Positions 16,640 to 25,906 of a DNA stretch of 64,000 bases are shown one piece after another. Source of the DNA: Paenibacillus agilis (GTDB lineage: Bacteria; Bacillota; Bacilli; Paenibacillales; Paenibacillaceae); assembly GCF_007786455.1 (NCBI RefSeq), contig NZ_VNJK01000001.1, forward strand, positions 2,378,074 to 2,442,073. Reading direction: 5' to 3'. The notes beneath the pieces were generated by a model. It saw only the letters and a list, made by a program, of their open reading frames with translations. It did no database searches and had not been told where the DNA came from. The translations under genes and the position numbers were made by a program. Positions within the stretch are counted from its first letter, which is position 1. The number at the start of each line of letters is the position of its first letter.

Positions 16640-17743
16640 TCACGCATTCCTGCGTTCCACTAAATTTATACCTACTCCGAAGAAAATCACGGTCATCAGC
16701 AGCAGTTTCGCCAACGGCAAGTAGATATCCTCCCAACCTTGCTGATACATAGATACGCCGATAAAAGCATCCATTGCATGTTTGATTGGGAATAGTTCAC
16801 TAATTAAGAGCATAATCTCGCTTGTAATCGTGCCTGGAGGCATGTAGACCCCACTCAGCGGGGGCATAATCGGGATGACGGACGAGAAGAATGCTTTAAA
16901 CTGTTCAGGTTTCCTAAACATAGCCGTAAACAGCATACTCATGGCAACTACGCTAAGAATATACAGTACACTTATCGTTGATAAAAACACAAAGTTTACT
17001 CCAAGATCGTATCCTAGCACGTATTTGTATATGACGAATATAATCGCAATTTGAATAATCCCTATAATTGTACTGTACGTCAAATGACCAAGATACATTT
17101 CTGTCTTTGTTACAGGCGACAAGATAACCCGATTCCAAATACCGGATACTCTTTCGGCCGTTACCGCATTCACCTTAAATCCTACTGTGAACATGACGAG
17201 GAATAACGTGAATCCAAACAGCAGCTGCAAACGCATATTGTAGCTCTTTAACTCTTCGCCAGTTGGATTGCTGGAATGCAATGTTAAAGGCGGTTGTTCC
17301 AGATATACCTTCATCGACTCACGGAACTGTACTGCATCATTTGAATGCTGCGTAACTGCATTGAACTTAAGCTCCTCTGTATAGATGACCTGCAGATGCT
17401 GCTGCACCAAATTTGCATTTCCGCCCTCCACAATCGAAATGATGCGATAGTCGTTTTTTAGCAATTTAACCGCCATATCCGAGCGACCTTGTTTGACATC
17501 GGCCAGCGCCTTTTCTTCACTTCGCAGTGTGAAGTCAAATGATCCTTTTTCATTTAAACGATCCACCCACTGCTTTGCTTCAACTTCTGTCAATCCTTCC
17601 CCGGTAAACGCATCGATCTTTATTTGCATACCTGTACTGGAGCCAAATAGTAATGACGCCACAATCGAAAGTACGCAGAAGATTAGTACGATATAAGGGG
17701 AGCGTTTTTCCTTCATCCATTGCGCCAAAAATACGGGTACCAT
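16640..17743 (-). CDS. ABC-2 type permease (LnrN-like)
   Basis: A 367-residue permease with one N-terminal membrane helix (about 18-38), an extracytoplasmic region of some 140 residues, and five helices in the C-terminal half: the layout of drug-export ABC-2 subunits. It starts directly at the stop codon of the preceding permease (GGGGG ribosome binding site in the end of that gene). Together with the ATPase at 19034 and the sister permease it forms an exporter in the order seen in Bacillus lnrLMN (yfiLMN), which confers linearmycin and polyene resistance. Substrate specificity is inferred only. Confidence 0.83.
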   Translation of the reverse strand: MVPVFLAQWMKEKRSPYIVLIFCVLSIVASLLFGSSTGMQIKIDAFTGEGLTEVEAKQWVDRLNEKGSFDFTLRSEEKALADVKQGRSDMAVKLLKNDYRIISIVEGGNANLVQQHLQVIYTEELKFNAVTQHSNDAVQFRESMKVYLEQPPLTLHSSNPTGEELKSYNMRLQLLFGFTLFLVMFTVGFKVNAVTAERVSGIWNRVILSPVTKTEMYLGHLTYSTIIGIIQIAIIFVIYKYVLGYDLGVNFVFLSTISVLYILSVVAMSMLFTAMFRKPEQFKAFFSSVIPIMPPLSGVYMPPGTITSEIMLLISELFPIKHAMDAFIGVSMYQQGWEDIYLPLAKLLLMTVIFFGVGINLVERRNA

Positions 17744-19021
17744 CTAGATTCGCCCCCTTTTTGGAAATATCCAGACGCTAAGTGCAACCGTTACAGTCGT
17801 GAATGCGACTAGACCCATTATGCCTTCTACCGCTATTGCCCACGACTGTTCTTGAATCCACTGGACCATCGTCGACAGCCAAAGTCCATTCGGTGTCCAT
17901 CCCCACAATTGCTGCATGCTATCTGGCAGAATATATACGGGAACGAAATTTCCACCTACCATCCCAAGGACAATTATAAATGTATTAATAATTCCATATG
18001 CTATATCGGCATTCATGCGCAGCATGAGAGCTGTAAATAACCCCGACATCGCGGCAATAAATACGCACAGCATGACCGTTAGCAAGATGAATCCGATCCA
18101 AAATTGCAGAGGAAAATCTGGAAATACATTCAGAGTGAAATGAGATACAGTGAAGACAAGCAGCAGCTGCAAAAAGGCAAAAATAAATGTCGCACTTATT
18201 TTACCCATTAAATAGGATAGCGGATGACTACCTGACAGCAAAATTCGCTGAAACACTTGCTCTCTCTTTTCGGTTATTACTTTACTTGCAATCGCTACAG
18301 CACCGAACAACGTAAATATGAGGGTAATAGAAAGGGTGAAATATTGCGAGGTTGTTACAGTGTCTATTCCCTCAATTTGCTCCACACCACCTACTGCTGC
18401 GATAACGGGTTTCCAAGCCATCTGACCTTGCTTTACAGCCTCAGATCCAACGTTGGCAATCGCCGCATCAGCATTCACCTGACGCATAAAGCCTTCAATC
18501 ATACCTTGTAGAACACTTACCTCTTTAGTAGGATCTTCAGCTATGAGGCTGATCGCCGCACCTTCTCCTGCGCCGAGAAGCATCTTATCCAATACATTTC
18601 TTGTGAAGCCTTCCGGTAAAGTAACAATGGCATGAATCTCTTCTGCCTTCAGCTTCAACAGCGCTTCCTCTTCATTTAACTGGGTCAGTTCGATTATTTC
18701 TGCAACTTGTTCATTTGCAAACACGTACTTTAGGAGATTGGCAGGATGAATCTCTTTCGCAACGCCGATTAGCTGAACCGCTTTCTCTTCTGATATCCCT
18801 CTAGCTGCTAGTGAATCTTGAAATTGCCTCAGTCCATTTTCCACGTCATCCTTTACAACATATCCAACCTTCACTTTTATCGATGATGTTGCATTTCCCA
18901 TCCAGTTAGGTAATAGAAATCCCATAACTACAATCATAATAATAGGCAGGATAAGTGGAATCAGTATTTGCTTACGATCCCGGCAAAAGACAAGTATATC
19001 TTTCTTGAAAAATGCATTCAT
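17744..19021 (-). CDS. ABC-2 type permease (LnrM-like)
   Basis: A 425-residue permease: an N-terminal helix (about 19-38, ILIPLILPIIMIVVMGFLLP), a large extracytoplasmic segment (about 45-220) and five C-terminal helices. It resembles LnrM/YfiM and the wider YhfE/CcmA-type efflux permeases. A good ribosome binding site (AGGGGGA) precedes its ATG, 12 bp after the ATPase gene. The pair of non-identical permeases implies a heterodimeric membrane channel. Confidence 0.85.
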   Translation of the reverse strand: MNAFFKKDILVFCRDRKQILIPLILPIIMIVVMGFLLPNWMGNATSSIKVKVGYVVKDDVENGLRQFQDSLAARGISEEKAVQLIGVAKEIHPANLLKYVFANEQVAEIIELTQLNEEEALLKLKAEEIHAIVTLPEGFTRNVLDKMLLGAGEGAAISLIAEDPTKEVSVLQGMIEGFMRQVNADAAIANVGSEAVKQGQMAWKPVIAAVGGVEQIEGIDTVTTSQYFTLSITLIFTLFGAVAIASKVITEKREQVFQRILLSGSHPLSYLMGKISATFIFAFLQLLLVFTVSHFTLNVFPDFPLQFWIGFILLTVMLCVFIAAMSGLFTALMLRMNADIAYGIINTFIIVLGMVGGNFVPVYILPDSMQQLWGWTPNGLWLSTMVQWIQEQSWAIAVEGIMGLVAFTTVTVALSVWIFPKRGRI

Positions 19022-19033
19022 CTGTATCCCCCT

Positions 19034-19966
19034 CTAGTCGCGCAGGGTTCGGCCGGTCAAATGAAGGAATACATCTTCCAAGCTCGGCGTCTGCACATGC
19101 ATATTGTTGATCTGTACACCATGACGTTCTGTACACTGTACAATCGCACTAAGAACTCGGCTTTGTTTCGTGACGATTAGCTTTAGACCCTGCACGGTTT
19201 CTTCGACGTGACGCACGGAATCAATGGCTTGTATCCCAGCTATAACGGCTTCATTGTATCCGTCCAATTGAAGCAAAATGGTATCCTCGCTGGACAAGAT
19301 GCGACCCAGTTCTTCTTTTGTACCAGACGCGATTACTTTGCCATGATCCATGATGTACATACGATTACATAGTTGTTCGACTTCCTCCATATAGTGGCTC
19401 GTGTACAGAACCGTCGTACCTTTTTCTCGATTCAACAATTTGACCGTTTCTAAAATATGATTGCGAGACTGAGGATCAATACCTACCGTTGGTTCATCCA
19501 TAATGACAATTTGCGGATTGTGCAGCAATGCCGCAGCGATGTTTATTCGCCGCTTCATGCCGCCAGAATACGTCTTAATAAGCTCTTTCTGCCGCTCCCG
19601 AAGCCCTACGATTTCTAGTACCTCCTGAATTTTGTGTTCCAGCATGGATTTGGGCAGTCTGTATATCCGGCCGAAAAAGACCAAGTTCTCATATGCACTT
19701 AGCTCCTCATACAGTGCAATATCTTGCGGAACTACACCAAGCACTTTGCGAATTTCTTGAGGATTTTTAACAATGCTCTTGCCATGCAGACGTACATCCC
19801 CATGTGTGGGAACTAGCAGGGACGAAATCATAGAAATGGTAGTAGACTTCCCCGCTCCGTTAGGGCCTAATAATCCAATCGACTCTCCCCGTTCCAAATA
19901 GAGATTTACATTGTCTACTACCTTTTTACCTTTGAAGCTTTTACTCAGCTCAACCGTTTCTAACAC
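19034..19966 (-). CDS. ABC transporter ATPase (LnrL-like)
   Basis: A 310-residue ATP-binding subunit of a CcmA/DrrA-type exporter: Walker [11 protein letters not shown]-loop VVPQDIALY, signature YSGGMKRR, Walker [14 protein letters not shown]-loop TSHYMEE. The C-terminal 80 residues form the DrrA-type regulatory extension. The start is GTG at 19966 with AAGGAGG seven bases upstream; an overlapping ATG-TGT-TAG is out of frame. It is the first of three transporter genes and is separated from the response regulator gene by a palindrome and an intrinsic terminator, so the transporter may have its own regulated transcript. Confidence 0.9.
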   Translation of the reverse strand: MLETVELSKSFKGKKVVDNVNLYLERGESIGLLGPNGAGKSTTISMISSLLVPTHGDVRLHGKSIVKNPQEIRKVLGVVPQDIALYEELSAYENLVFFGRIYRLPKSMLEHKIQEVLEIVGLRERQKELIKTYSGGMKRRINIAAALLHNPQIVIMDEPTVGIDPQSRNHILETVKLLNREKGTTVLYTSHYMEEVEQLCNRMYIMDHGKVIASGTKEELGRILSSEDTILLQLDGYNEAVIAGIQAIDSVRHVEETVQGLKLIVTKQSRVLSAIVQCTERHGVQINNMHVQTPSLEDVFLHLTGRTLRD

Positions 19967-20028
19967 ATGACATCCTCCTTTTAAAAATGATGTTGTACCG
20001 CTTTATGAATCAAGTTTATAAATAAAAA

Positions 20029-20048
20029 GACAGTGCTCCCACTGTCTC
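20029..20048 (-). terminator. terminator between regulator and transporter genes
   Basis: AGACAGTG and CACTGTCT pair perfectly around GGAG and are followed by TTTTATTT on the minus strand. It should stop most transcripts coming from the kinase/regulator genes. Confidence 0.8.
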
Positions 20049-20069
20049 CCGTCATTACATTTATGTAGA

Positions 20070-20089
20070 ACCATGACCTTAGTCATGGT
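20070..20089. promoter_or_regulatory. perfect palindrome upstream of the ABC genes
   Basis: ACCATGAC and GTCATGGT are perfect 8-bp arms with a CTTA spacer, located between the response regulator stop and the terminator. NarL-type response regulators bind such inverted repeats, so it is a candidate binding site for the adjacent regulator. Confidence 0.5.
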
Positions 20090-20092
20090 CGT

Positions 20093-20728
20093 TCAGACAA
20101 CATTATGCCTAATGGCGTAAATCGCTAGCTGCGTCCGATCTCGAAGCTCCAGCTTCTCCATAATCTGACTGACATGATTTTTCACCGTACCGATAGATAA
20201 TGCCAGCTGTTCCGCAATCTCTTTGTTGCTGCGCCCCTCGCCAATAAGACGAAGGATTGTCAGTTCTCGCGGTGTAATCGACGAATCTACCTTACGCTGC
20301 TCGCGCTCAGATTGCAGTAGTCTCGGGATTACTTTAGCGGCGACATCATCCTGCAAAGCCATACCTCCAGATAGACAGCTACGAATCGAACGTATTAATT
20401 CCGAAGGGTCTGCGTCCTTGAGCATATAACCGCTCGCACCGCTTTTAAGCGCTTCGAGCGCATATTCATCATCATTAAATGTTGTTAGGATGAGTACTTT
20501 GCTGTTAGGCCAGCGCGAATGGATAATTCGTGTTGCTTCCAGCCCGTTCATTTCCGGCATGCGAATATCCATCACGATGACTTCGAACGAGTGCGTTTCA
20601 CAAAGTGAAATTGCTTCTCTGCCATTCGCTGCTTCACCGGTAACACACAGTTCCTTGTCCGTTTCAATCATCATTTTCAAGCCATGCCTTACCATTGCTT
20701 GGTCTTCTGCCAATAAAATTCGGATCAC
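20093..20728 (-). CDS. NarL/LuxR-family response regulator (LnrK-like)
   Basis: A 211-residue two-component regulator. The receiver domain has the acidic pocket (EDQ) and phosphoacceptor D in VIVMDIRMPEMNG (about D54); the C-terminal GerE-type HTH is at about 145-205 (LTPRELTILRLIGEGRSNKEIAEQLALSIGTVKNHV read in two parts). Its ATG overlaps the kinase stop by four bases (ATGA). It probably activates the ABC genes directly downstream. Confidence 0.9.
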   Translation of the reverse strand: MIRILLAEDQAMVRHGLKMMIETDKELCVTGEAANGREAISLCETHSFEVIVMDIRMPEMNGLEATRIIHSRWPNSKVLILTTFNDDEYALEALKSGASGYMLKDADPSELIRSIRSCLSGGMALQDDVAAKVIPRLLQSEREQRKVDSSITPRELTILRLIGEGRSNKEIAEQLALSIGTVKNHVSQIMEKLELRDRTQLAIYAIRHNVV

Positions 20729-21870
20729 TCGACTCCACCTCTCTCTTTTAGGATAGGAATGACACCACGTATGATGAAAGAATCTGGATAAGCAATTGCC
20801 TCCAATGTACCGCCCACTTCTTCCATTCGCTCCCGCATCGCTCTTAGACCAAATCCTTCACGAACGACGACTTTACTTTTCAGACGATTCATTACTTCAA
20901 ATCGGAAAATCCCGCCGCCAGGAGCTTCGAAAGTAATCGTTGCTTCTCTTGCCTCGCTGTGCTTCATCAGATTCGTCAAGGCCTCCTGCACTGCCCTGTA
21001 CACAGCAAACGACTGCGCAGCATTTAACGGAGCGGATAAAGCACCATGCTTTACGGTAAAATTGACCCGCATAAATTGCTCGGCTTCCAAGCGCCGAATC
21101 ATATTAAGAATCGCTGTGAGTCCCCCTGTCTCCTGCTGCTTCAGTGATTTGACCGCGCTTCTCGTCTCCTCCAGACTCTCTTTGGCAAGCTCCTTGAGCT
21201 CATTAACCCGTGGGACGAGTTGACTATCCGTATTCTGTAATCGAAATACTTCCAGCTGCATCAGCAAAGCGGTCAGCTTGTGCCCGACGGAGTCATGAAT
21301 ATCTCTCGCGATCTGTGTGCGTTCTTCTTGCCTTGCCACTTCCTCATCCGTGGCAAGGCGCCGTTTCATTCTACGATATTCACTGAGCAGCGCATCATTG
21401 CGCTGTTCCAGCTCTTCCATTTTTGTTTTCACCACATGATATACGGCAAGTCCAGCTGCATGCATACCCGTATACAGTACAGCAAACATCGTAGGATAAG
21501 CAGAGTAGCCTATCCATCCGAGAACTAGTAGATTTCCTGCTAGCACCATTCCAACGATGCTCGCATATAGTGGCGGCAATTGATAGACGGCCTTCCCTGC
21601 AAGCAAGGAATAAATTAATAGCAAGTAGAGTACTTGCTCTCCAGACTGCCCCTTCCATAACCCCACTGTAGATAAAAGAGAAGCCGCAATTAGCATCGCA
21701 GTTAATCCATATGGATGCTTGCGCAGCAGCGCAGCCAAGAAGTAACAAGTGAAAAATGCTGCAATTACAGCGAGCCTCCAAGGCATCATCGCCTCTTCGA
21801 TCGGCATGCTTAACCAGGCGCACAGCCAAGTCGCCATTAGAAATAAGAGCCATATCCAATACGAGCGCAT
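20725..21870 (-). CDS. NarL-type sensor histidine kinase (LnrJ-like)
   Basis: A 381-residue membrane kinase. About five to six closely spaced membrane helices (residues 4-150) with almost no extracytoplasmic loops are followed by a HisKA_3 dimerisation domain (RTQIARDIHDSVGHKL, phosphoacceptor H near residue 191) and a HATPase_c domain (LTNLMKHSEA, GFGLRAMRERME). Such minimal sensors usually detect membrane perturbation or work through the neighbouring transporter. A strong GAAGGAGG precedes the ATG. It heads a kinase, regulator, ATPase, permease, permease series matching lnrJKLMN. Confidence 0.88.
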   Translation of the reverse strand: MRSYWIWLLFLMATWLCAWLSMPIEEAMMPWRLAVIAAFFTCYFLAALLRKHPYGLTAMLIAASLLSTVGLWKGQSGEQVLYLLLIYSLLAGKAVYQLPPLYASIVGMVLAGNLLVLGWIGYSAYPTMFAVLYTGMHAAGLAVYHVVKTKMEELEQRNDALLSEYRRMKRRLATDEEVARQEERTQIARDIHDSVGHKLTALLMQLEVFRLQNTDSQLVPRVNELKELAKESLEETRSAVKSLKQQETGGLTAILNMIRRLEAEQFMRVNFTVKHGALSAPLNAAQSFAVYRAVQEALTNLMKHSEAREATITFEAPGGGIFRFEVMNRLKSKVVVREGFGLRAMRERMEEVGGTLEAIAYPDSFIIRGVIPILKERGGVE

Positions 21871-21912
21871 AGGCTGCCTCCTTCGTCATCCTTACTTTCC
21901 CTCAATTAGGTA

Positions 21913-21942
21913 ATTATAGGTCATGGATGATTGACTCGGCAA
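21913..21942 (-). promoter_or_regulatory. candidate promoter of the kinase/regulator genes
   Basis: TTGCCG (21942-21937) and TATAAT (21918-21913) are separated by 18 bp, about 45 bp before the kinase start. Confidence 0.55.
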
Positions 21943-22074
21943 TAATCTTTGATAGGTTATCCATCTTTTGTCCACCTCATGGAGGCTACGTTCAGTCGGA
22001 TTGTATTCAGATTGTCTACGATTGTGGAGAGCGAAACGCTTCAGGCATTACTAAAAAGGTTACTTTCAAAAGTC

Positions 22075-22113
22075 AAAGAGCCAATCTTTGATTTTCGCAA
22101 AAATTGGCTCTTT
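22075..22113. terminator. terminator of the PPC-like protein gene
   Basis: AAAGAGCCAAT and ATTGGCTCTTT form a perfect 11-bp stem with T-rich flanks on both strands. Confidence 0.8.
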
Positions 22114-22121
22114 CTTTGTCA

Positions 22122-22514
22122 TTATGAACGTTTAACAATCAATAATCTATAGCTTGTATCGTTAACATAACCCTTAGCTTTAACATAGTATTTTTGATTA
22201 GCAATCAGGTCTGCACTAATTTGATCATCTTGGCCCTTACCATTCCTTGAGCTGTCCAGTAGAACTTCGCTTTCATTGTAAAGAAACAGGTCAGCGTCCT
22301 CACTAGCAGATATTCCAGACAGTGTAATACGATACCTACCACTTTCAGAAGGAATAAAATAAAAATATTGCTCCTGTGTATCATAAATCGACCGTGCCAC
22401 TTCAGAGCCTAAGTGAATTTGTACAGCTCTCCCAAAATTATAATCCGCAAACGCCGTACTTGCTGAACCCACAATCATCACTGCACCTAACACGCTTAAT
22501 AACATTTTTTTCAT
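22122..22514 (-). CDS. secreted protein with PPC-like domain
   Basis: A 130-residue exported protein. The signal peptide is clear (MKKMLLSVLGAVMIVGSASTAFA). The mature part of about 107 residues is one beta-sandwich resembling the bacterial pre-peptidase C-terminal (PPC) domain: YFYFIPSESGRYRITLSG, DADLFLYN, and a final Y-V-K-A-K-G-Y strand. PPC domains normally sit behind secreted proteases; here the domain stands alone. The ATG at 22514 is chosen because AGGAGG lies eight bases upstream. It is monocistronic with its own terminator. Confidence 0.75.
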   Translation of the reverse strand: MKKMLLSVLGAVMIVGSASTAFADYNFGRAVQIHLGSEVARSIYDTQEQYFYFIPSESGRYRITLSGISASEDADLFLYNESEVLLDSSRNGKGQDDQISADLIANQKYYVKAKGYVNDTSYRLLIVKRS

Positions 22515-22759
22515 TGCCAAGACCTCCTGATCATTTTCACTAAGATTAAGGATTGCTCCTTGGCTTTATATTAATATAGATCCACTAAATAGATTAGTAG
22601 ACTAATATGACCTTATTTGGTAGTTTGATTACCTCTTTGTGAGTACAAGCTATAATTGTACGTGTCATTATCTGCTAGCATACGGATATGTGATCCGTTA
22701 AATGGACTTTTGGGCTGTTTTGGGAAGGATATTGTTTAATAGTAAGTCCCACAACGCAG

Positions 22760-24043
22760 CTACCGTGCCCCCACGCCGTTGCCTTGATTTTGCTTCACGT
22801 TGCCTGGGGTTACGCCCCAATGTTTGCGGAACACTTTGGTGAAGTAACTAACGTCGCGGTAACCGACGCGGTAGGCAGCGTCATAAACTTTAGCGCCTTC
22901 TAACAAGATATGCTTCGCCCGCTCCATTTTACGCTCAATAACATAGGTCGAGAACGAGGTACCCATTTCCTGCTTAAACAATCTGCTCAAATAGGAAGCG
23001 TTAACAAATAAACGTTCAGCGACCCCGTGCAGCGTCACTTCCTGCTCCATCTCTTCATTTACAATTTGGACAATGCATTGCACTGTCTTATTTCGAACAC
23101 CTTGTCCCGCACAGTATGCCGCTTGGTACGGTATGGCGATCCCGCTGCCATAAATATGGCGCTGCTTCAAAGCGGCTCGCGCTTCATTATACTGTGCACA
23201 AATCGTTTCAACCGTACCAACACTTCCGCAAATACCTGCGCTTGCCGACAACTGTAAGCATACACGGATGTGACCTAACAATTTTTCCAATAAAGCATGA
23301 ACTTGAATGAGGCCGTCTACAACATTATTTTGTAACAAAAAAATAATGTCAACCTTGCCATTCTGCTCCGCATAAACCCAACATTGATGCCCCGCAAGCC
23401 AAGTCTGCATCATCGAAGAAAGCACAAATGTTAGCTGTGAACGCAACCCAACGTCACTACGTTCCGTAAATGGATCGTCCAATTCAATCGTAGCAACCGC
23501 GTAATAACAATCCATCATGAACCCAAGCTGCAGGTCATTATTTAACACTCCTAATCGTTCACGCTCATACTTTCCATTTAAAATGTCGCAAATCGCACGA
23601 TCTCGCACACTAGGCAAGTAATATTCCCATTTTTCTCGAAGCAACAACTGCTCACGCTGCTGCGCCCACGTCTCTCTTAATTGATTAGCGACATGTAACA
23701 CGTAGTCTAATATTTGCTCTGCACCTGCCGGCTTAAGCAAGTACAAACTAACACCGAACTCCATCGCTTTCTGAGCAGATTGAAAATCGTCATGCCCGCT
23801 CAGTACGATCATTTTAATATGCTCATGATGCTTACACACATGTTTTGCAACGACCAATCCACTTAAATCTGGCATCTCAATATCGAGCAGCACGATATCT
23901 GGCTGTCTTCGTTCGATTAATTGGAGCGCTTGTGCACCTGTTTCGGCTGCGCCTACAATTTGAATACCATGCTCTTCCCACGGAATGTAATAAACTAGAC
24001 TGTTGCGAAGTCGCTCTTCATCTTCTACGATAAGCAAGTTCAT
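22760..24043 (-). CDS. YesN-type response regulator with AraC HTH
   Basis: A 427-residue two-component regulator: receiver domain (about 1-118; phosphoacceptor D in IVLLDIEMPDLSG), a middle region of about 190 residues, and a C-terminal AraC/XylS double helix-turn-helix (about 325-420; HGVAERLFVNASYLSRLFKQ, VGYRDVSYFTKVFRKHWG). It is the third gene after a substrate-binding protein and a YesM-type kinase, 51 bp after the kinase stop. Such regulators usually activate carbohydrate uptake or degradation operons; no such genes lie downstream. Confidence 0.9.
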   Translation of the reverse strand: MNLLIVEDEERLRNSLVYYIPWEEHGIQIVGAAETGAQALQLIERRQPDIVLLDIEMPDLSGLVVAKHVCKHHEHIKMIVLSGHDDFQSAQKAMEFGVSLYLLKPAGAEQILDYVLHVANQLRETWAQQREQLLLREKWEYYLPSVRDRAICDILNGKYERERLGVLNNDLQLGFMMDCYYAVATIELDDPFTERSDVGLRSQLTFVLSSMMQTWLAGHQCWVYAEQNGKVDIIFLLQNNVVDGLIQVHALLEKLLGHIRVCLQLSASAGICGSVGTVETICAQYNEARAALKQRHIYGSGIAIPYQAAYCAGQGVRNKTVQCIVQIVNEEMEQEVTLHGVAERLFVNASYLSRLFKQEMGTSFSTYVIERKMERAKHILLEGAKVYDAAYRVGYRDVSYFTKVFRKHWGVTPGNVKQNQGNGVGAR

Positions 24044-24094
24044 ACATGCGCCCCCATTTTCTATGTTTAACGCAAATCATATAAATAGAACCCG

Positions 24095-25906
24095 TTATTT
24101 GTAATGAACAGCAGCCCAACATTGCTTGAGCGGAAGTTCAATCGTAATGGATGTACCTTGATTCTCTTCACTATGGACGTTCATCGTCGCATCATTACCA
24201 TAAACCATTTTAAGCCGTGACATCACGTTTCTTAATCCATAAAATTGCCCATCGTCCACTTGCTTCATGCTTGCAGCACATGTTGGCGTTTGTATCGTAT
24301 GTAGCACATCTTGAATCATCGCAAGGTTGTTTGGTGTTATCCCTTTACCATTATCCTCTACTCGCAGGATGAGACGATCGTCTATCGTGTAACCAGAAAT
24401 CGTTAACTTACCATCTGAAATTTTAGAGTTTAGACCGTGTAGGATTGCATTTTCAACTAGAGGTTGCAGCAGCAGTTTTAATAGAGGAATGGATTTACTG
24501 TCATCCGAAATATCGTACTCCACTTCAAATTTGTCCAAAAATCGGATTTGCTGTACACGAACGTAATAATTCAACTGTGTCATCGTTTCTTCGACTGTAC
24601 ATGTACTCGCGCCTTTATGTAGACTAGCACGATAAAAAGCCGCCAAGTTTAGTACCATGTCCCCAATTTCGTCTGCATCGTAATGTTTAGCCATCCAATA
24701 GATCGAATCGAGTGTGTTGTACATAAAGTGAGGATTAATTTGTGATTGTAAGAATTTGAGCTCTGCCTGTGTAAGCTGCAATTGCTGCTCATAATGACCT
24801 TCAATAAGCTCTTTCTGATGCGCCGCCATCTGGTTATAAGCTACCATGAGAAAACCAAACTCATCTTCGCGATCACTCTCTAGTCGAACGTCGTAATTGC
24901 CACGCATCATGTTACGCATCGCGCGCGTTAATTTATCTAACGGTGCAACAATACGTGTATACACTCCCCAAGCAATCAAGATTGCCAATATAACGCTAAC
25001 GATAATAATGAGTACTGTGAAAAAGTTTATATGCTCGGTTTGAGCTAACGATTGCTTCGTTGGATCGTGATATACGATGCGCCAATGATAATTATCGGTG
25101 TATACCACTTCATCGCATTCTTCATTGAAATGACCTGGAGGTGGTTCAGGTCCAACACCTGTAATAAGGATACCCTGCTTTGAATACAAATCAATGCGCA
25201 CAGATTCATGTCGTTGAAGTGGCCTTAATTTCTCATTTAACACGCTCTCTTTTATAGTCGCAAACAAATAACGTTCCGCATTTTCCTCATCGTAATCGGT
25301 CATTTTTCGAATAATTGAAACGCCCTCTACATCAGATACACGTGCTGGAGATCCGTATAGAAGACTTTCTGTGTTATCTATAAATATAGGACCACGATTT
25401 ATCATTTTATAAATTTCGGAAGCTTTTAGCTGTATCTTCCACCTACTTTCTCGCCGCGCGCCAAATTTAGTTGAAAAAATCGTTTCCAATTGAACATCAA
25501 TGATGGATATGTGCGAAAAAATAGCATGCGGAGACAATTCTTTTTCTAAATGATCGAGCAGATCTCTCTCATCAACAGGAGATGATGATGGTTGAAGCTT
25601 CATCATTTTAAGCTTCGCAATCGTGTCTTCATCTCTTGCAAAATCGAATGACAAACTTTCTATTGATTCCACCACATCGTCGATAGACATAGCTAGCATA
25701 TCAAGTTGGATGCTCGTTGTTGCATCTGTTTCATCGTTTACAATTTGCTGTGTGCGAAAATTAGTATATAAACTTACAACGATTAACGGTACAATTACGA
25801 TTAAAAAATAAACGGTTAGGCGCAATTGTGTCCGTTTTAAATATTGTTGTCTCGCTTTGCACCACAATCGCGTTACTTTTTGTTTGCACGATTTGATGCA
25901 TACCAT
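24095..25906 (-). CDS. YesM-type sensor histidine kinase
   Basis: A 603-residue membrane kinase: basic N-terminus, membrane helix (about 29-50), extracytoplasmic sensor of about 240 residues, second helix (about 290-312), HAMP (VAPLDKLTRAMRNMMRGNYDVRL in part), His_kinase domain (LKFLQSQINPHFMYNTLDS with the phosphoacceptor H) and HATPase (LVENAILHGL, DNGKGI, GLRNV). The ATG at 25906 follows GAAGGAAGTG and lies inside the end of the binding-protein gene, an overlap of 34 bp that implies translational coupling. The three gene products are therefore made together. Confidence 0.9.
   Translation of the reverse strand: MVCIKSCKQKVTRLWCKARQQYLKRTQLRLTVYFLIVIVPLIVVSLYTNFRTQQIVNDETDATTSIQLDMLAMSIDDVVESIESLSFDFARDEDTIAKLKMMKLQPSSSPVDERDLLDHLEKELSPHAIFSHISIIDVQLETIFSTKFGARRESRWKIQLKASEIYKMINRGPIFIDNTESLLYGSPARVSDVEGVSIIRKMTDYDEENAERYLFATIKESVLNEKLRPLQRHESVRIDLYSKQGILITGVGPEPPPGHFNEECDEVVYTDNYHWRIVYHDPTKQSLAQTEHINFFTVLIIIVSVILAILIAWGVYTRIVAPLDKLTRAMRNMMRGNYDVRLESDREDEFGFLMVAYNQMAAHQKELIEGHYEQQLQLTQAELKFLQSQINPHFMYNTLDSIYWMAKHYDADEIGDMVLNLAAFYRASLHKGASTCTVEETMTQLNYYVRVQQIRFLDKFEVEYDISDDSKSIPLLKLLLQPLVENAILHGLNSKISDGKLTISGYTIDDRLILRVEDNGKGITPNNLAMIQDVLHTIQTPTCAASMKQVDDGQFYGLRNVMSRLKMVYGNDATMNVHSEENQGTSITIELPLKQCWAAVHYK

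Noticed and set aside
21395-21889. 164-codon minus-strand frame
   Set aside because: Alternative frame inside the Lnr-like kinase gene; composition (Cys/Leu/Arg-rich) is that of a shadow frame.
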